Origin: DAOUKH01 sp965261455
Lineage (GTDB): Bacteria; Chloroflexota; Dehalococcoidia; SHYB01
Reading direction: 5' to 3'
DNA: 64,000 nucleotides
Assembly (NCBI GenBank): GCA_965261455.1
Contig: OZ253453.1
Coordinates: 1-64,000, forward strand
This document shows, piece by piece, positions 7,822-17,950 of the stretch; within the stretch, counting starts at the first letter, position 1, and each line of letters opens with the position of its first letter. The notes under the pieces are model-generated. The model saw only the letters and a program-made list of their open reading frames with translations. It was not told where the DNA came from and did not search any database. A program made the position numbers and the translations under genes.

Positions 7822-10800
7822 GGGCTATCCCCGCGTGTACGGGGGAACCACCGCCGTCTCCTTCATCGCACGCAGCGCGTCCCGGCTATCCCCGCGTGTA
7901 CGGGGGAACCACGCGAATCCGGGCGCGAGCCATTGACCTACAGGGTCTATCCCCGCGTGTACGGGGGAACCCACAAAAAGCAAAAGAAAACGTACCCTAT
8001 CCTAGGTCTATCCCCGCGTGTACGGGAACCTCTACCGCTGCCTTCCCTCCGCCTCCTGACAGCGGTCTATCCCCGCGTGTACGGGGGAACCGCTAGCACG
8101 GGATACTTTCAGAAACCTAACAACGGTCTATCCCCGCGTGTACGGGGGAACCGTTGCCTACGGATTCTAAAGCTAACGGTGATGGGGTCTATCCCCGCGT
8201 GTACGGGGGAACCTAGCTAGGTAAGCCTTTCAGCGTTGATAGGTACGGTCTATCCCCGCGTGTACGGGGGAACCGAGCGCCTTTCATGTCTAACGCGAAT
8301 ACAACCCGGTCTATCCCCGCGTGTACGGGGGAACCGTAAGCAGATTTACAACCTGCCAAGCCTACACGGGTCTATCCCCGCGTGTACGGGGGAACCAGGC
8401 AAGGCAAGGCAAGGCACAACCCTGCTACCGGTCTATCCCCGCGTGTACGGGGGAACCGTGCGGGGCTTGGGGTTGTCGATGTAGTTCATCGGTCTATCCC
8501 CGCGTGTACGGGGGAACCCGCTAGCACGGTTACTAACGAAAACCTAACAACGGTCTATCCCCGCGTGTACGGGGGAACCACCGTCCCTCCGACGGCGGCC
8601 GAGCGCGCCCGCGGTCTATCCCCGCGTGTACGGGGGACCCCCCCGGCCTTGGCCTTTCCCGTCCGGTGAAGTCGGTCTATCCCCGCGTGTACGGGGGAAC
8701 CATCCCCAGCAGGACGCCGAGGACTCCCACTTACGGTCTATCCCCGCGTGTACGGGGGAACCACGCCCGCTTTCGTCGCCGTCAAGCATGGTGACGGTCT
8801 ATCCCCGCGTGTACGGGGGAACCGCCGCCGCCGCAAGGTACCCTACGCCCGTATAGGGTCTATCCCCGCGTGTACGGGGGAACCATGTCCGGCGTGGGAG
8901 CCCCCAACCCCATCCAAGGTCTATCCCCGCGTGTACGGGGGAACCTCGCGCCCCGCGACCCGAATATCTGCATGGCCGGGTCTATCCCCGCGTGTACGGG
9001 GGAACCTGTTGCCGCTCCTGTTTGCGTTGGGCCGGGAGCGGTCTATCCCCGCGTGTACGGGGGAACCAGCGCGGCATAGAGGGCCGGAACGTCGGCGACC
9101 GGTCTATCCCCGCGTGTACGGGGGAACCAGCATCCCGCCAACCATCAACATCACATTCGAGGGTCTATCCCCGCGTGTACGGGGGAACCGTAGCAACGTA
9201 ACCCACGCAATACGCCACCGCGGGTCTATCCCCGCGTGTACGGGGGAACCGGTACCGCACAGTGCATATGAGGCGCACCGGACGGTCTATCCCCGCGTGT
9301 ACGGGGGAACCGTAGGTGATGGGCTCGACGTCCGGCGTCTCCAGGGTCTATCCCCGCGTGTACGGGGGAACCTGACAAGTCTCGAAGCCGGCGGGACCTG
9401 GGGGCGGTCTATCCCCGCGTGTACGGGGGAACCGTCGAGCTGCTGACGCTGCGCGGTCAACACCACGGTCTATCCCCGCGTGTACGGGGGAACCGTCCTG
9501 AGCTTCGCCGCCGACACCGGCTGCGAGGGTCTATCCCCGCGTGTACGGGGGAACCTACCAGGCGGAGAGCCCGACGTCTGCCTACGAGGGTCTATCCCCG
9601 CGTGTACGGGGGAACCCAGGACGCAATGGAACGCGGGAAGGGCGGTCACGGTCTATCCCCGCGTGTACGGGGGAACCCGCGGCGTTGCACTAGGGCCTCT
9701 ACTCGGAATGGGTCTATCCCCGCGTGTACGGGGGAACCGCGGCCTGGGAGGATTACTACACGTCCGGGGCGGGTCTATCCCCGCGTGTACGGGGGAACCA
9801 CTTGCTAGGCGTACCGGCTGATACTGCCTACGGGTCTATCCCCGCGTGTACGGGGGAACCGGCTTCCCGTTCCATGTGTCATAGCTTGGGCGGGGTCTAT
9901 CCCCGCGTGTACGGGGGAACCGCCGTCATCTGGACGGATAGCGAGGTTAGCTGCGGTCTATCCCCGCGTGTACGGGGGAACCTTGATGCTTACCACGTAT
10001 GGGGGGCGAACTACGGGTCTATCCCCGCGTGTACGGGGGAACCTCGCTCCCATTGGCCCCTTAAGAGAGCTATGTGGGTCTATCCCCGCGTGTACGGGGG
10101 AACCGCGACCTCGGTGCGCTTCGCGTCGTCGGATGCGGGTCTATCCCCGCGTGTACGGGGGAACCAAGATCACCACATCGGCTTTAGTAATCTTCATGGG
10201 TCTATCCCCGCGTGTACGGGGGAACCTGGCAGTGATGTGCAGCCAGACTGCAAAGACTGGGTCTATCCCCGCGTGTACGGGGGAACCAGTCCCTCCCCGC
10301 CTCGCGGCGGCGCTATCGACGGTCTATCCCCGCGTGTACGGGGGAACCTGGGCCGTTCAGCGAGACCCGCCAGATTACCACGGTCTATCCCCGCGTGTAC
10401 GGGGGAACCGTTCGCCAGGCCCGCCCGAGGTCACGCCGCACCGGTCTATCCCCGCGTGTACGGGGGAACCTCGGTAGCTTTGGTGCGCTGAGTGGTACGC
10501 CAGGGTCTATCCCCGCGTGTACGGGGGAACCGTTTCCTCCTCGCGTCTCGATCCAAGAGAGTCGGGTCTATCCCCGCGTGTACGGGGGAACCAGGGTAGG
10601 ATTCCAAACGGGACCTAATCCTCACGGTCTATCCCCGCGTGTACGGGGGAACCGCCGCCCTAGGCTACAAAGTGGCCTCCATAAACGGTCTATCCCCGCG
10701 TGTACGGGGGAACCCGTTCCCCCAATCTCGTGACGTGCTCGCGTAGAGGTCTATCCCCGCGTGTACGGGGGAACCGCGGCGGATGGTGGCGCGAGATGCA

Positions 10801-13800
10801 CGGGCGGCGGTCTATCCCCGCGTGTACGGGGGAACCAGGGACGAGGGCGGTACGGGGGTGGCCGTCGCGGGTCTATCCCCGCGTGTACGGGGGAACCATC
10901 CATCGCTCCGTCCCCGCTGTGATCCGCGGGGGTCTATCCCCGCGTGTACGGGGGAACCATGTAATGTTAATGGTAGGCGGGATGCTGTCTAGGTCTATCC
11001 CCGCGTGTACGGGGGAACCGCTCTGCGTTGTGAAGACCGCCATGCCTACAGGGGTCTATCCCCGCGTGTACGGGGGAACCACGGCCTCGGCGTCGTAGTA
11101 GTACCGCGACGACGGTCTATCCCCGCGTGTACGGGGGAACCCCACGCGATCACGTTCTCGCTGGAGTTGTAGAGGGTCTATCCCCGCGTGTACGGGGGAA
11201 CCGGGTTCTCCTTCTCGGCGAACGATAGATGGACGGGTCTATCCCCGCGTGTACGGGGGAACCTGGAGGATCACCACCCCATCTTCATCACCGGGCGGTC
11301 TATCCCCGCGTGTACGGGGGAACCTGATCCCCGTATCGTCGGCGTCTATTCCGGAGGGGTCTATCCCCGCGTGTACGGGGGAACCACCTATAACGACCTC
11401 GACTCCGAACTGGTCAACGGTCTATCCCCGCGTGTACGGGGGAACCCGTCCATCCCGGAATGCGACCCGTCCTACCTGAGGTCTATCCCCGCGTGTACGG
11501 GGGAACCACTTCATTGAAGCCGGGGCGTCGTCGAAGCGAGGGTCTATCCCCGCGTGTACGGGGGAACCTCTCGCCTTTATCGCCGCCTCCAAATAGGCCG
11601 CGGTCTATCCCCGCGTGTACGGGGGAACCGAGGGGACAGTTCTCAAAACTCGACTAACTACTGGTCTATCCCCGCGTGTACGGGGGAACCCGGGCCGCGA
11701 TGCGAACCGTACCGGGTATGTCCGGTCTATCCCCGCGTGTACGGGGGAACCTCTTGCGCGTCGAGCGAGTCCGGGCCCACAAAGGGTCTATCCCCGCGTG
11801 TACGGGGGAACCGCGCCCGCCGCAATGGAGAATGGATTCCCAAAGGGTCTATCCCCGCGTGTACGGGGGAACCTTGTTTTGAGTAGCGTACCAGGCTTGT
11901 CAGCAGGGTCTATCCCCGCGTGTACGGGGGAACCCGGGGTTTGCTTCCCCCTTCTGTCCTAGGCTCAGGTCTATCCCCGCGTGTACGGGGGAACCTTCGT
12001 GAAGGCGTCACGCAGCCCGCCGGTCTTCGGTCTATCCCCGCGTGTACGGGGGAACCACGGCGGCCAACCGCTTCAGGACCACCGCCGCGGGTCTATCCCC
12101 GCGTGTACGGGGGAACCGCTTCTATTACCCAGATGCCCGCGTCCGCGACGGGTCTATCCCCGCGTGTACGGGGGAACCGATCACCCAGACCCGAACGCTG
12201 GAACTCGTGAGGGTCTATCCCCGCGTGTACGGGGGAACCTGACCTGGGGCCGTGCCGACACAAGCACCAGTGGGTCTATCCCCGCGTGTACGGGGGAACC
12301 TCTATGACCGCCGTGCCGGTGCTCCGCGCCAACGGTCTATCCCCGCGTGTACGGGGGAACCGCGTGACCACGCTCACGCTGAGGGTTGGCGGCGGGTCTA
12401 TCCCCGCGTGTACGGGGGAACCACCATCTGGGGAGCGGGCAACGGCTCCACAACGGGTCTATCCCCGCGTGTACGGGGGAACCAAGTACGGGCAGACCCA
12501 CCCGGACGGCGTCAGAGGTCTATCCCCGCGTGTACGGGGGAACCGATACTTGGGATCGCGTTCGGCTTCGGGAATCGGGTCTATCCCCGCGTGTACGGGG
12601 GAACCAGTCATCGCCTGGGCGCTCGAAGGCGCGGTCGAGGTCTATCCCCGCGTGTACGGGGGAACCCACGTCGAGCCCGCTATCTTCCTCAAAGGGGAGG
12701 GTCTATCCCCGCGTGTACGGGGGAACCTCGTTTCGTAGAGCGAATGGTCATGCTGCTAGGGGTCTATCCCCGCGTGTACGGGGGAACCGCTTGGCCCGCG
12801 AGCAGGGGAAAGCCGGACGCGGGTCTATCCCCGCGTGTACGGGGGAACCATCGGACCTCTTACCAGCTTCATATCAGTCTCCGGTCTATCCCCGCGTGTA
12901 CGGGGGAACCACCTGTATGCCCCCCGACGGTTCTAGGCAAACGGGTCTATCCCCGCGTGTACGGGGGAACCTTTGAACGCTGGAGTCAAAGAGCACAGGA
13001 CTTCGGTCTATCCCCGCGTGTACGGGGGAACCGCTCTTTGAGTCCAGAGTTCAAATTCCTCTGCGGGTCTATCCCCGCGTGTACGGGGGAACCAGAGCGT
13101 CCGCGAGGTAGGCGCGGGCGATGCGGGGTCTATCCCCGCGTGTACGGGGGAACCGCTATGGCGAACATGGTTGACCTCTTCCCCCAGGGTCTATCCCCGC
13201 GTGTACGGGGGAACCGCTTACACCTATTACCCTCAGAGCCACTACTACGGTCTATCCCCGCGTGTACGGGGGAACCGTCATACCCTACAGCTCCAGGGTT
13301 AGAGGGTGGGGTCTATCCCCGCGTGTACGGGGGAACCGCGGTCGCGGACGCCTACGCCCACTCGCGGGACGGTCTATCCCCGCGTGTACGGGGGAACCTA
13401 CCTCTGCGGGGACATCCTCTTCCGGTCTCACGGTCTATCCCCGCGTGTACGGGGGAACCTCGCCAACAACCCAGACGATAACCCCTCCCGGCGGTCTATC
13501 CCCGCGTGTACGGGGGAACCAGGACACGCTCAACGGCGGCGTCCAATTCGTCGGGTCTATCCCCGCGTGTACGGGGGAACCTAGGGGCGGGTGTCTTCGG
13601 TGTACGCCACGAACGGTCTATCCCCGCGTGTACGGGGGAACCTGGCGTTCTTTACCGATACCCTCCCCATGTGGAGGTCTATCCCCGCGTGTACGGGGGA
13701 ACCCCGCTCGTTTAGGATTCCCGCCACCACGTCCTCGGTCTATCCCCGCGTGTACGGGGGAACCAGGTGATCCGCCCATCCTGCTCTTGCCGCGAGCGGT

Positions 13801-14923
13801 CTATCCCCGCGTGTACGGGGGAACCCCCCCAAAGACGTGGAGCCGTGGGGACGTGTCGGGTCTATCCCCGCGTGTACGGGGGAACCTGTTGCCGCTCCTG
13901 TTTGCGGTCCCGCGGGAGCGGTCTATCCCCGCGTGTACGGGGGAACCACGGGAGCCACGGGCGTGGCGGGAGCGCCCACGGGTCTATCCCCGCGTGTACG
14001 GGGGAACCCCCCCAAAGACGTGGAGCCGTGGGGCCGTGTCGGGTCTATCCCCGCGTGTACGGGGGAACCGGCCACCCTAACGCCCGCGTCTCGTGTTTCG
14101 TCGGTCTATCCCCGCGTGTACGGGGGAACCGCGATCATCCCGCACATTGCGCCAATCCAGACCGGTCTATCCCCGCGTGTACGGGGGAACCTGGCGACCG
14201 CCAAGAAGCCCCGCTTCATTCACCGGTCTATCCCCGCGTGTACGGGGGAACCCAGCGTGGGGCGCGCGGTATTCGTTCACGATGGGGTCTATCCCCGCGT
14301 GTACGGGGGAACCATGAACGGGTACAGGGCCTGTTCGGACTCGCAGGGTCTATCCCCGCGTGTACGGGGGAACCACCGTCGGCCTTCGCCGTTTCGTTTC
14401 CGCCCCGGGTCTATCCCCGCGTGTACGGGGGAACCATGGGATAACGCGCTCGCTGACATCCCTTGCAAGGTCTATCCCCGCGTGTACGGGGGAACCCTTC
14501 GCGTCTACGGAGGCACCCCCGTCGGATGGGGTCTATCCCCGCGTGTACGGGGGAACCCAGAACGTCTACCGGGTCAAGGAAGGCTGGCAGGGTCTATCCC
14601 CGCGTGTACGGGGGAACCAGCGGGGCGATGATCTTCCCGTGGATGGCGCACGGTCTATCCCCGCGTGTACGGGGGAACCAGGTGGCTCGCCCAGATACGG
14701 TAGCCGTCGAAGGGTCTATCCCCGCGTGTACGGGGGAACCTCGGTGGTGATTACTACCTCGACCTGACGCCGGGGTCTATCCCCGCGTGTACGGGGGAAC
14801 CCTGCTGTGTCATTCGTCACTCCCTGCTTTCTACGGTCTATCCCCGCGTGTACGGGGGAACCCGGCTTCGCTTGGAACAATTCCCCCGACTGTACGGTCT
14901 ATCCCCGCGTGTACGGGGGAACC
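7822..14923 (-). CRISPR. Type I-E CRISPR array, about 117 repeats and 116 spacers
   Basis: The 28-base repeat reads, on the plus strand, GGTCTATCCCCG at its start and TACGGGGGAACC at its end. The reverse complement has the E. coli-like I-E form with a CCCCG/CGGGG stem. Unit length is 61 bases, giving 33-base gaps, or 29+32 if the variable base next to the repeat is counted with it. From 8064 to 14896 the phase is an exact multiple of 61 (112 units). The four left repeats (7822, 7883, 7944, 8005) are degenerate: altered first bases in two and a 2-base loss at 8005. One more variant is at 8613. Degeneracy on the left and cas2 on the right mean transcription on the minus strand, with new spacers added at 14923. 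The count assumes no compensating irregular spacers. Confidence 0.98.
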
Positions 14924-15041
14924 CCTTGCGCCAACTGAGACGGGGCCTATCTCAACGCATGCTGGGAGAACCGCGTCGGAGAGGAGGGCAGGCGGAAGGG
15001 GCCTCTGATTATTCGTCCGCACCCCGGTTCAGGAAAGCAGG
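14924..15041 (-). promoter_or_regulatory. CRISPR leader
   Basis: These 118 bases lie between the cas2 stop (15042) and the first repeat (14896-14923), the place of the leader in I-E loci. An inverted repeat, TGAGA and TCTCA with a 10-base loop (about 14938-14955), sits 13-30 bases from the first repeat. It could be a binding site for the integration machinery. No convincing IHF consensus was found, as expected outside Proteobacteria. No clear promoter hexamers are visible. Confidence 0.7.
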
Positions 15042-15329
15042 CTAGTGATACTTTACTAAGTACACTCCGTCAGCATCTACGATGTCCTTGGGCGCTTCTC
15101 CCAGCGTTCGTATCCGCTGTTCGCCCACTGCGGCGGGGTCTCGCCAAGTCATCACTATCGCGCCTTGCCTCAGCTCGTAATGCCACCGCGTTAGCACGTC
15201 CCAAATCCTCTCCCTTATACCGTTCGTCATCTGCGGAGAGGTATACACCCCTGGCGCTATCTCCAACATCGCCGACGCGAGAAACCCTCGGTATCGCGCC
15301 TCGACATTAACCGTGACGACGACGGTCAT
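15042..15329 (-). CDS. cas2: CRISPR-associated endoribonuclease/integration subunit Cas2e
   Basis: Cas2 of the I-E type, 95 residues. It forms the dimeric core of the Cas1-Cas2 integrase that inserts new spacers at the leader. The start TVVVTVNVEARYRGFLASAMLEIAPGVYTS is the typical Cas2e N-terminus with its ferredoxin-like first strand. GIRERIWDVLTRWH and the short VYLVKYH end also fit. Length is normal and there is no DnaQ fusion; a separate DnaQ-like protein is encoded at 24330. AAGGAG precedes ATG 15329 and overlaps the cas1 stop region, so translation is probably coupled to cas1. Confidence 0.95.
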   Translation of the reverse strand: MTVVVTVNVEARYRGFLASAMLEIAPGVYTSPQMTNGIRERIWDVLTRWHYELRQGAIVMTWRDPAAVGEQRIRTLGEAPKDIVDADGVYLVKYH

Positions 15330-15339
15330 ACATTACTCC

Positions 15340-16260
15340 TTAGTCCGCATCCAGCGACCCTGCAGGCCCCTGTTGGAGAGGGGCAACGTCCTCGAAGAGC
15401 GTTTTAATGTGGTCGATCATTTTCGGAATGACGCGCTCGGCGCGGAGCATCTCCCCTGTGGTCCGCCGGGTGTGCCTCTCAATGTTCAACGTCGGGTCTT
15501 CTATCACGGCCTTAGCCGACCTTAGCGCGGCGGGCAGCAGGAGACTGTCACGGAACAGATCGGCGATGTCCAATGCAAAGGCCTCGCCGCTGTGCTCATG
15601 AATGAACCCCAACTGAGGAATCGCCCCCACCGCGGTTACCGCAATCACCGCCGCCGAAGTTACCGCGACTGATGCATGGTTGATGGCTTGATTCGGAACG
15701 TCTGCCGCTAGTGGGTTGGTCCGGTCGTAGCGGCGGCCTCGCCACGTGACGCCGTAGCGCTGGGCGAGAGTTTGGTACGTCCGCTTCATCCGCGCGCCCT
15801 CAATCCCTCGGAGGGCGTCGAGGCTCTGGTGAGGGAGCAGCTCGCCTAGGCGCAGTGCGTACATCTTGCGGGCGATAGTGATCCGGCTACCCTTGGGATC
15901 GCCCCAGGCGCGCATTTGCCGACGGGCGATGTCGGAGGTGTCAGGCATCAAGGGCGGAGCCGTATAACAGCGGACGCCGTCCTCGCCGACCGCGACGAGA
16001 GCCGTGCCGTGGCGCGCCATCAGGCGCAGCGCGTCGTGGCTGACCGTCGACCCGGGGCCGAGCAGAATCATCGACAGCGATTGAAAGGGGATACCGTATT
16101 CGCCGCTGTCCAGAGAACTATCGCTGTCCGGTCCGCCATGGCGCTCGAACCTGAGGGCTCCTTCCCGCACGGTGAGTGCGCCGCGGGACAGCCATAACAA
16201 TCCGTGCCGGTCGGCATGGGGTATCCTGGCGGTTTCCAGTCCCAATCTGCCTCTGAGCAT
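15340..16260 (-). CDS. cas1: CRISPR integrase Cas1 (I-E type)
   Basis: Cas1e, 306 residues, the catalytic subunit of spacer integration. Metal ligands by position are Glu154 (LRGIEGARMK), His221 (LGFIHEHSGEAF) and Asp234 (LDIADLFRD). The His-to-Asp spacing of 13 equals that of E. coli Cas1 (208/221). The open frame extends to 16428, but those 56 extra codons translate a CRISPR-repeat-like sequence. ATG 16260, preceded by GGAGAGGAAG, is therefore taken as the start. It lies 164 bases after cas6e, unusually far for this tightly packed operon, and that gap holds two repeat-like hairpins. Confidence 0.95.
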   Translation of the reverse strand: MLRGRLGLETARIPHADRHGLLWLSRGALTVREGALRFERHGGPDSDSSLDSGEYGIPFQSLSMILLGPGSTVSHDALRLMARHGTALVAVGEDGVRCYTAPPLMPDTSDIARRQMRAWGDPKGSRITIARKMYALRLGELLPHQSLDALRGIEGARMKRTYQTLAQRYGVTWRGRRYDRTNPLAADVPNQAINHASVAVTSAAVIAVTAVGAIPQLGFIHEHSGEAFALDIADLFRDSLLLPAALRSAKAVIEDPTLNIERHTRRTTGEMLRAERVIPKMIDHIKTLFEDVAPLQQGPAGSLDAD

Positions 16261-16325
16261 CGTGCTTCCTCTCCAGATGGCGTCCCCGGGGGGTGCTCCT
16301 TTTGGCCCGCAAGAGCCCCTGCCAT

Positions 16326-16353
16326 AACCAATCCCCGCGTGGGCGGGGGAGCC
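16326..16353 (-). repeat. Solitary CRISPR-repeat-like element between cas6e and cas1
   Basis: Aligned without gaps to the 28-base array repeat, 21 positions are identical. The central block ATCCCCGCGTG and the CGGGGGA arm are kept, so the hairpin is preserved and its loop-side bases are changed. It is on the same strand orientation as the array repeats and the cas genes. It lies 66 bases upstream of the cas1 start. No second repeat at array spacing adjoins it, so it is not simply part of another array. Possible roles are a Cas6e cleavage site in the cas mRNA or part of a crRNA-like regulatory RNA. Confidence 0.75.
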
Positions 16354-16398
16354 GGCGACAAAAGTTCTTCGATTGTTAAGGTGCGGGCGGAGGTCATG

Positions 16399-16419
16399 CC
16401 TCTCTTGCGCGGGGAGAGC
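16399..16419 (-). repeat. Second, weaker repeat-like hairpin just after the cas6e stop
   Basis: On the minus strand the sequence reads GCTCTCCCCGCGCAAGAGAGG. Arms CTCTC and GAGAG can pair, and TCCCCGCG matches the left arm of I-E repeats. It begins 6 bases after the cas6e stop codon and lies about 45 bases before the stronger repeat-like element at 16326-16353. The pair resembles a repeat-spacer-repeat unit with degenerate repeats. Evidence for this second element alone is modest. Confidence 0.4.
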
Positions 16420-16424
16420 GACGC

Positions 16425-17177
16425 TCATTCACGGGCCGGGCGGAGGAGCAGCATCCCGTAGCCGTAGGCGCGATGCCGCCCGACGCCGCAGGCCAACAGG
16501 TTGGTGAATGCGCCGCCGTCGGTGATGGTGAGAATACCCCGCATGACCGCGTCCGGCCCCTCGCTGTGGCGGGCGCCCGGCTTGCGGACGGCGCGGGTGC
16601 GCTGGAAAAGTACCAACCGGGTCCGCTGCACATCCAAACGCGCCCCGCCTCTTCTCTCGAGCTGGTCCGACAACCATTCGGTATACACGTCTTCCCGGCT
16701 GCGTTTCATGCCGCCCTTCGGATGCTGGACTGCCTCCTGCAGGAAGGCGTCCCATTCTCTGGCTGGATGGCTGTCGGCATTCCGAGAGCGGCGGACGATG
16801 GGGCGAATTCGGGTCTCGAAGCCCAGGCGTTTGCCCACCTGCCAATCTGCTGGCATCGACTTACTGTCCAGGCTCTGAGTGGGTATGACTCTACACTGTA
16901 GCGGGTCGGCGCAGATGCCGGCCGTTTCGCGCAAGGCGTCGGCGCGGGCCCGGCCGTAGCCGTAGAGGACGCCGGTTGCGCCGCCGCGCGGCAGTATCAG
17001 GCGGAAGGGCTTGGGAGCGAGATCCCCGAAGCACTCGGTGAGCAGGCAGTGCATGGCGTGGTCTGGGTCTTGGAGGCGTCTTGTTCCCATCCATCGCTGG
17101 AAGTCGCGCACGCTGATGTCGGCGCGCAGCATGTGCAGGGCGGACGTTTCCGTTGCAGCGTTGGCCGTTGTGGTCAT
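16425..17177 (-). CDS. cas6e: CRISPR RNA endonuclease Cas6e (CasE)
   Basis: Cas6e, 250 residues, cleaves repeat hairpins in pre-crRNA and stays in Cascade on the 3' handle. A likely catalytic His43 lies in DPDHAMHCLLTECF, matching the conserved DP..LH..LW pattern of the family. The C-terminal glycine-rich loop GVGRHRAYGYGMLLL is the family RNA-binding signature. The ATG at 17177 overlaps the cas5e stop (ATGA), so the two are translationally coupled. An alternative start is Met16 (MLRADISV), which matches the usual MYLS/MLR-type N-terminus better. The choice between them is open. Confidence 0.93.
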   Translation of the reverse strand: MTTTANAATETSALHMLRADISVRDFQRWMGTRRLQDPDHAMHCLLTECFGDLAPKPFRLILPRGGATGVLYGYGRARADALRETAGICADPLQCRVIPTQSLDSKSMPADWQVGKRLGFETRIRPIVRRSRNADSHPAREWDAFLQEAVQHPKGGMKRSREDVYTEWLSDQLERRGGARLDVQRTRLVLFQRTRAVRKPGARHSEGPDAVMRGILTITDGGAFTNLLACGVGRHRAYGYGMLLLRPARE

Positions 17178-17947
17178 TCTTGACCGTCCTTTTCCGGTTG
17201 TGGCGGGACCTTTGCGGGGTCGGAAAAGCCCCCCTGGTCTATGGAGCCCTCGCAGACCGCCCGCCCGCCGCCGTGGAGGCCGGACACCCAGTTACGTTGA
17301 TCGGTGAGCGCATAACTCCGATTGGGGGTGATCTCTGCTACTCCTTCGCCCGCGGGCCAGAAGGCCCTTGTTGTTGTGGGACTGGGTGTCCCATCGAGAA
17401 GGGGCCACGCCAGCAGTGCCGCCAGCACGGTACCGCCATGGCTGAACCCGGCGAACAGCGGGGCCGACGGCAGGCACGGCTTGCGGCCGATAAAGAGGGG
17501 GCGCGCCGGTTCTTGCAACGCCTCCGCTAGGTCGTCCAGAACCAGCTCCCCGCCGGGCTGCAGCCGCAGGGCGACGGTTACGCGCATGTCGGCGAAGTAA
17601 TCGCGGTAGCGAAGATGCGGAGAATTGTAGGTGTTGGCTCCGCCGGCCCGCTCTTCGGGCGTTCCTCGAGTGGTCCACCCCTTGTCGTTGGCGGCCAACT
17701 GTGCCGTCTGAAAGTCGGTCAGACGCCCATCGCCGTGTGGTTCGCGGTCGATGCGGGCGGCGAACACCAACCGGTCCTGCAAGTGTTGATGCTGCTCCCT
17801 CTCGATACGACGCCAGCCCAGCGCGTTGGCCAACAGGCCAGTCAGCATCGAGACCGATGGGAACCAGCGGATGACGCCGTAGTTGTCGATGGTCTCGCTA
17901 CCGAAGGCCATTAGGGGGGCTTCCAGATTCAGAATCAGGTGCCGCAT
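17174..17947 (-). CDS. cas5e: Cascade subunit Cas5e (CasD)
   Basis: Cas5e, 257 residues, binds the 5' handle of crRNA and caps the Cas7 filament. The N-terminus MRHLILNLEAPLMAFGSETIDNYGVIRWFPSVSMLTGLLANALGW is typical: RAMP first strand, then the PS.S...G.LANALG helix. C-terminal GQLRNWVSGLHGG-like residues fit a truncated RAMP fold. It starts 3 bases after the cas7e stop and overlaps cas6e by 4 bases. Length is normal. Confidence 0.93.
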   Translation of the reverse strand: MRHLILNLEAPLMAFGSETIDNYGVIRWFPSVSMLTGLLANALGWRRIEREQHQHLQDRLVFAARIDREPHGDGRLTDFQTAQLAANDKGWTTRGTPEERAGGANTYNSPHLRYRDYFADMRVTVALRLQPGGELVLDDLAEALQEPARPLFIGRKPCLPSAPLFAGFSHGGTVLAALLAWPLLDGTPSPTTTRAFWPAGEGVAEITPNRSYALTDQRNWVSGLHGGGRAVCEGSIDQGGFSDPAKVPPQPEKDGQE

Positions 17948-17950
17948 GAC

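Noticed and set aside
14924..15041. An additional CRISPR repeat in the leader (CTATCTCAACGCATGCTGGGAGAACC)
   Set aside because: Only the GGGAGAACC end and a CTATC match. The central stem is absent, so it is treated as leader sequence.
7677..15045. Many long plus-strand ORFs (for example 12252-13481, 409 codons) made of PRVRGN, SIPACTGEP and YPRVYGGT units
   Set aside because: They are six-frame readings of the 61-base CRISPR unit. Since 61 is 1 modulo 3, the frames rotate through the repeat without stops. They are not genes.
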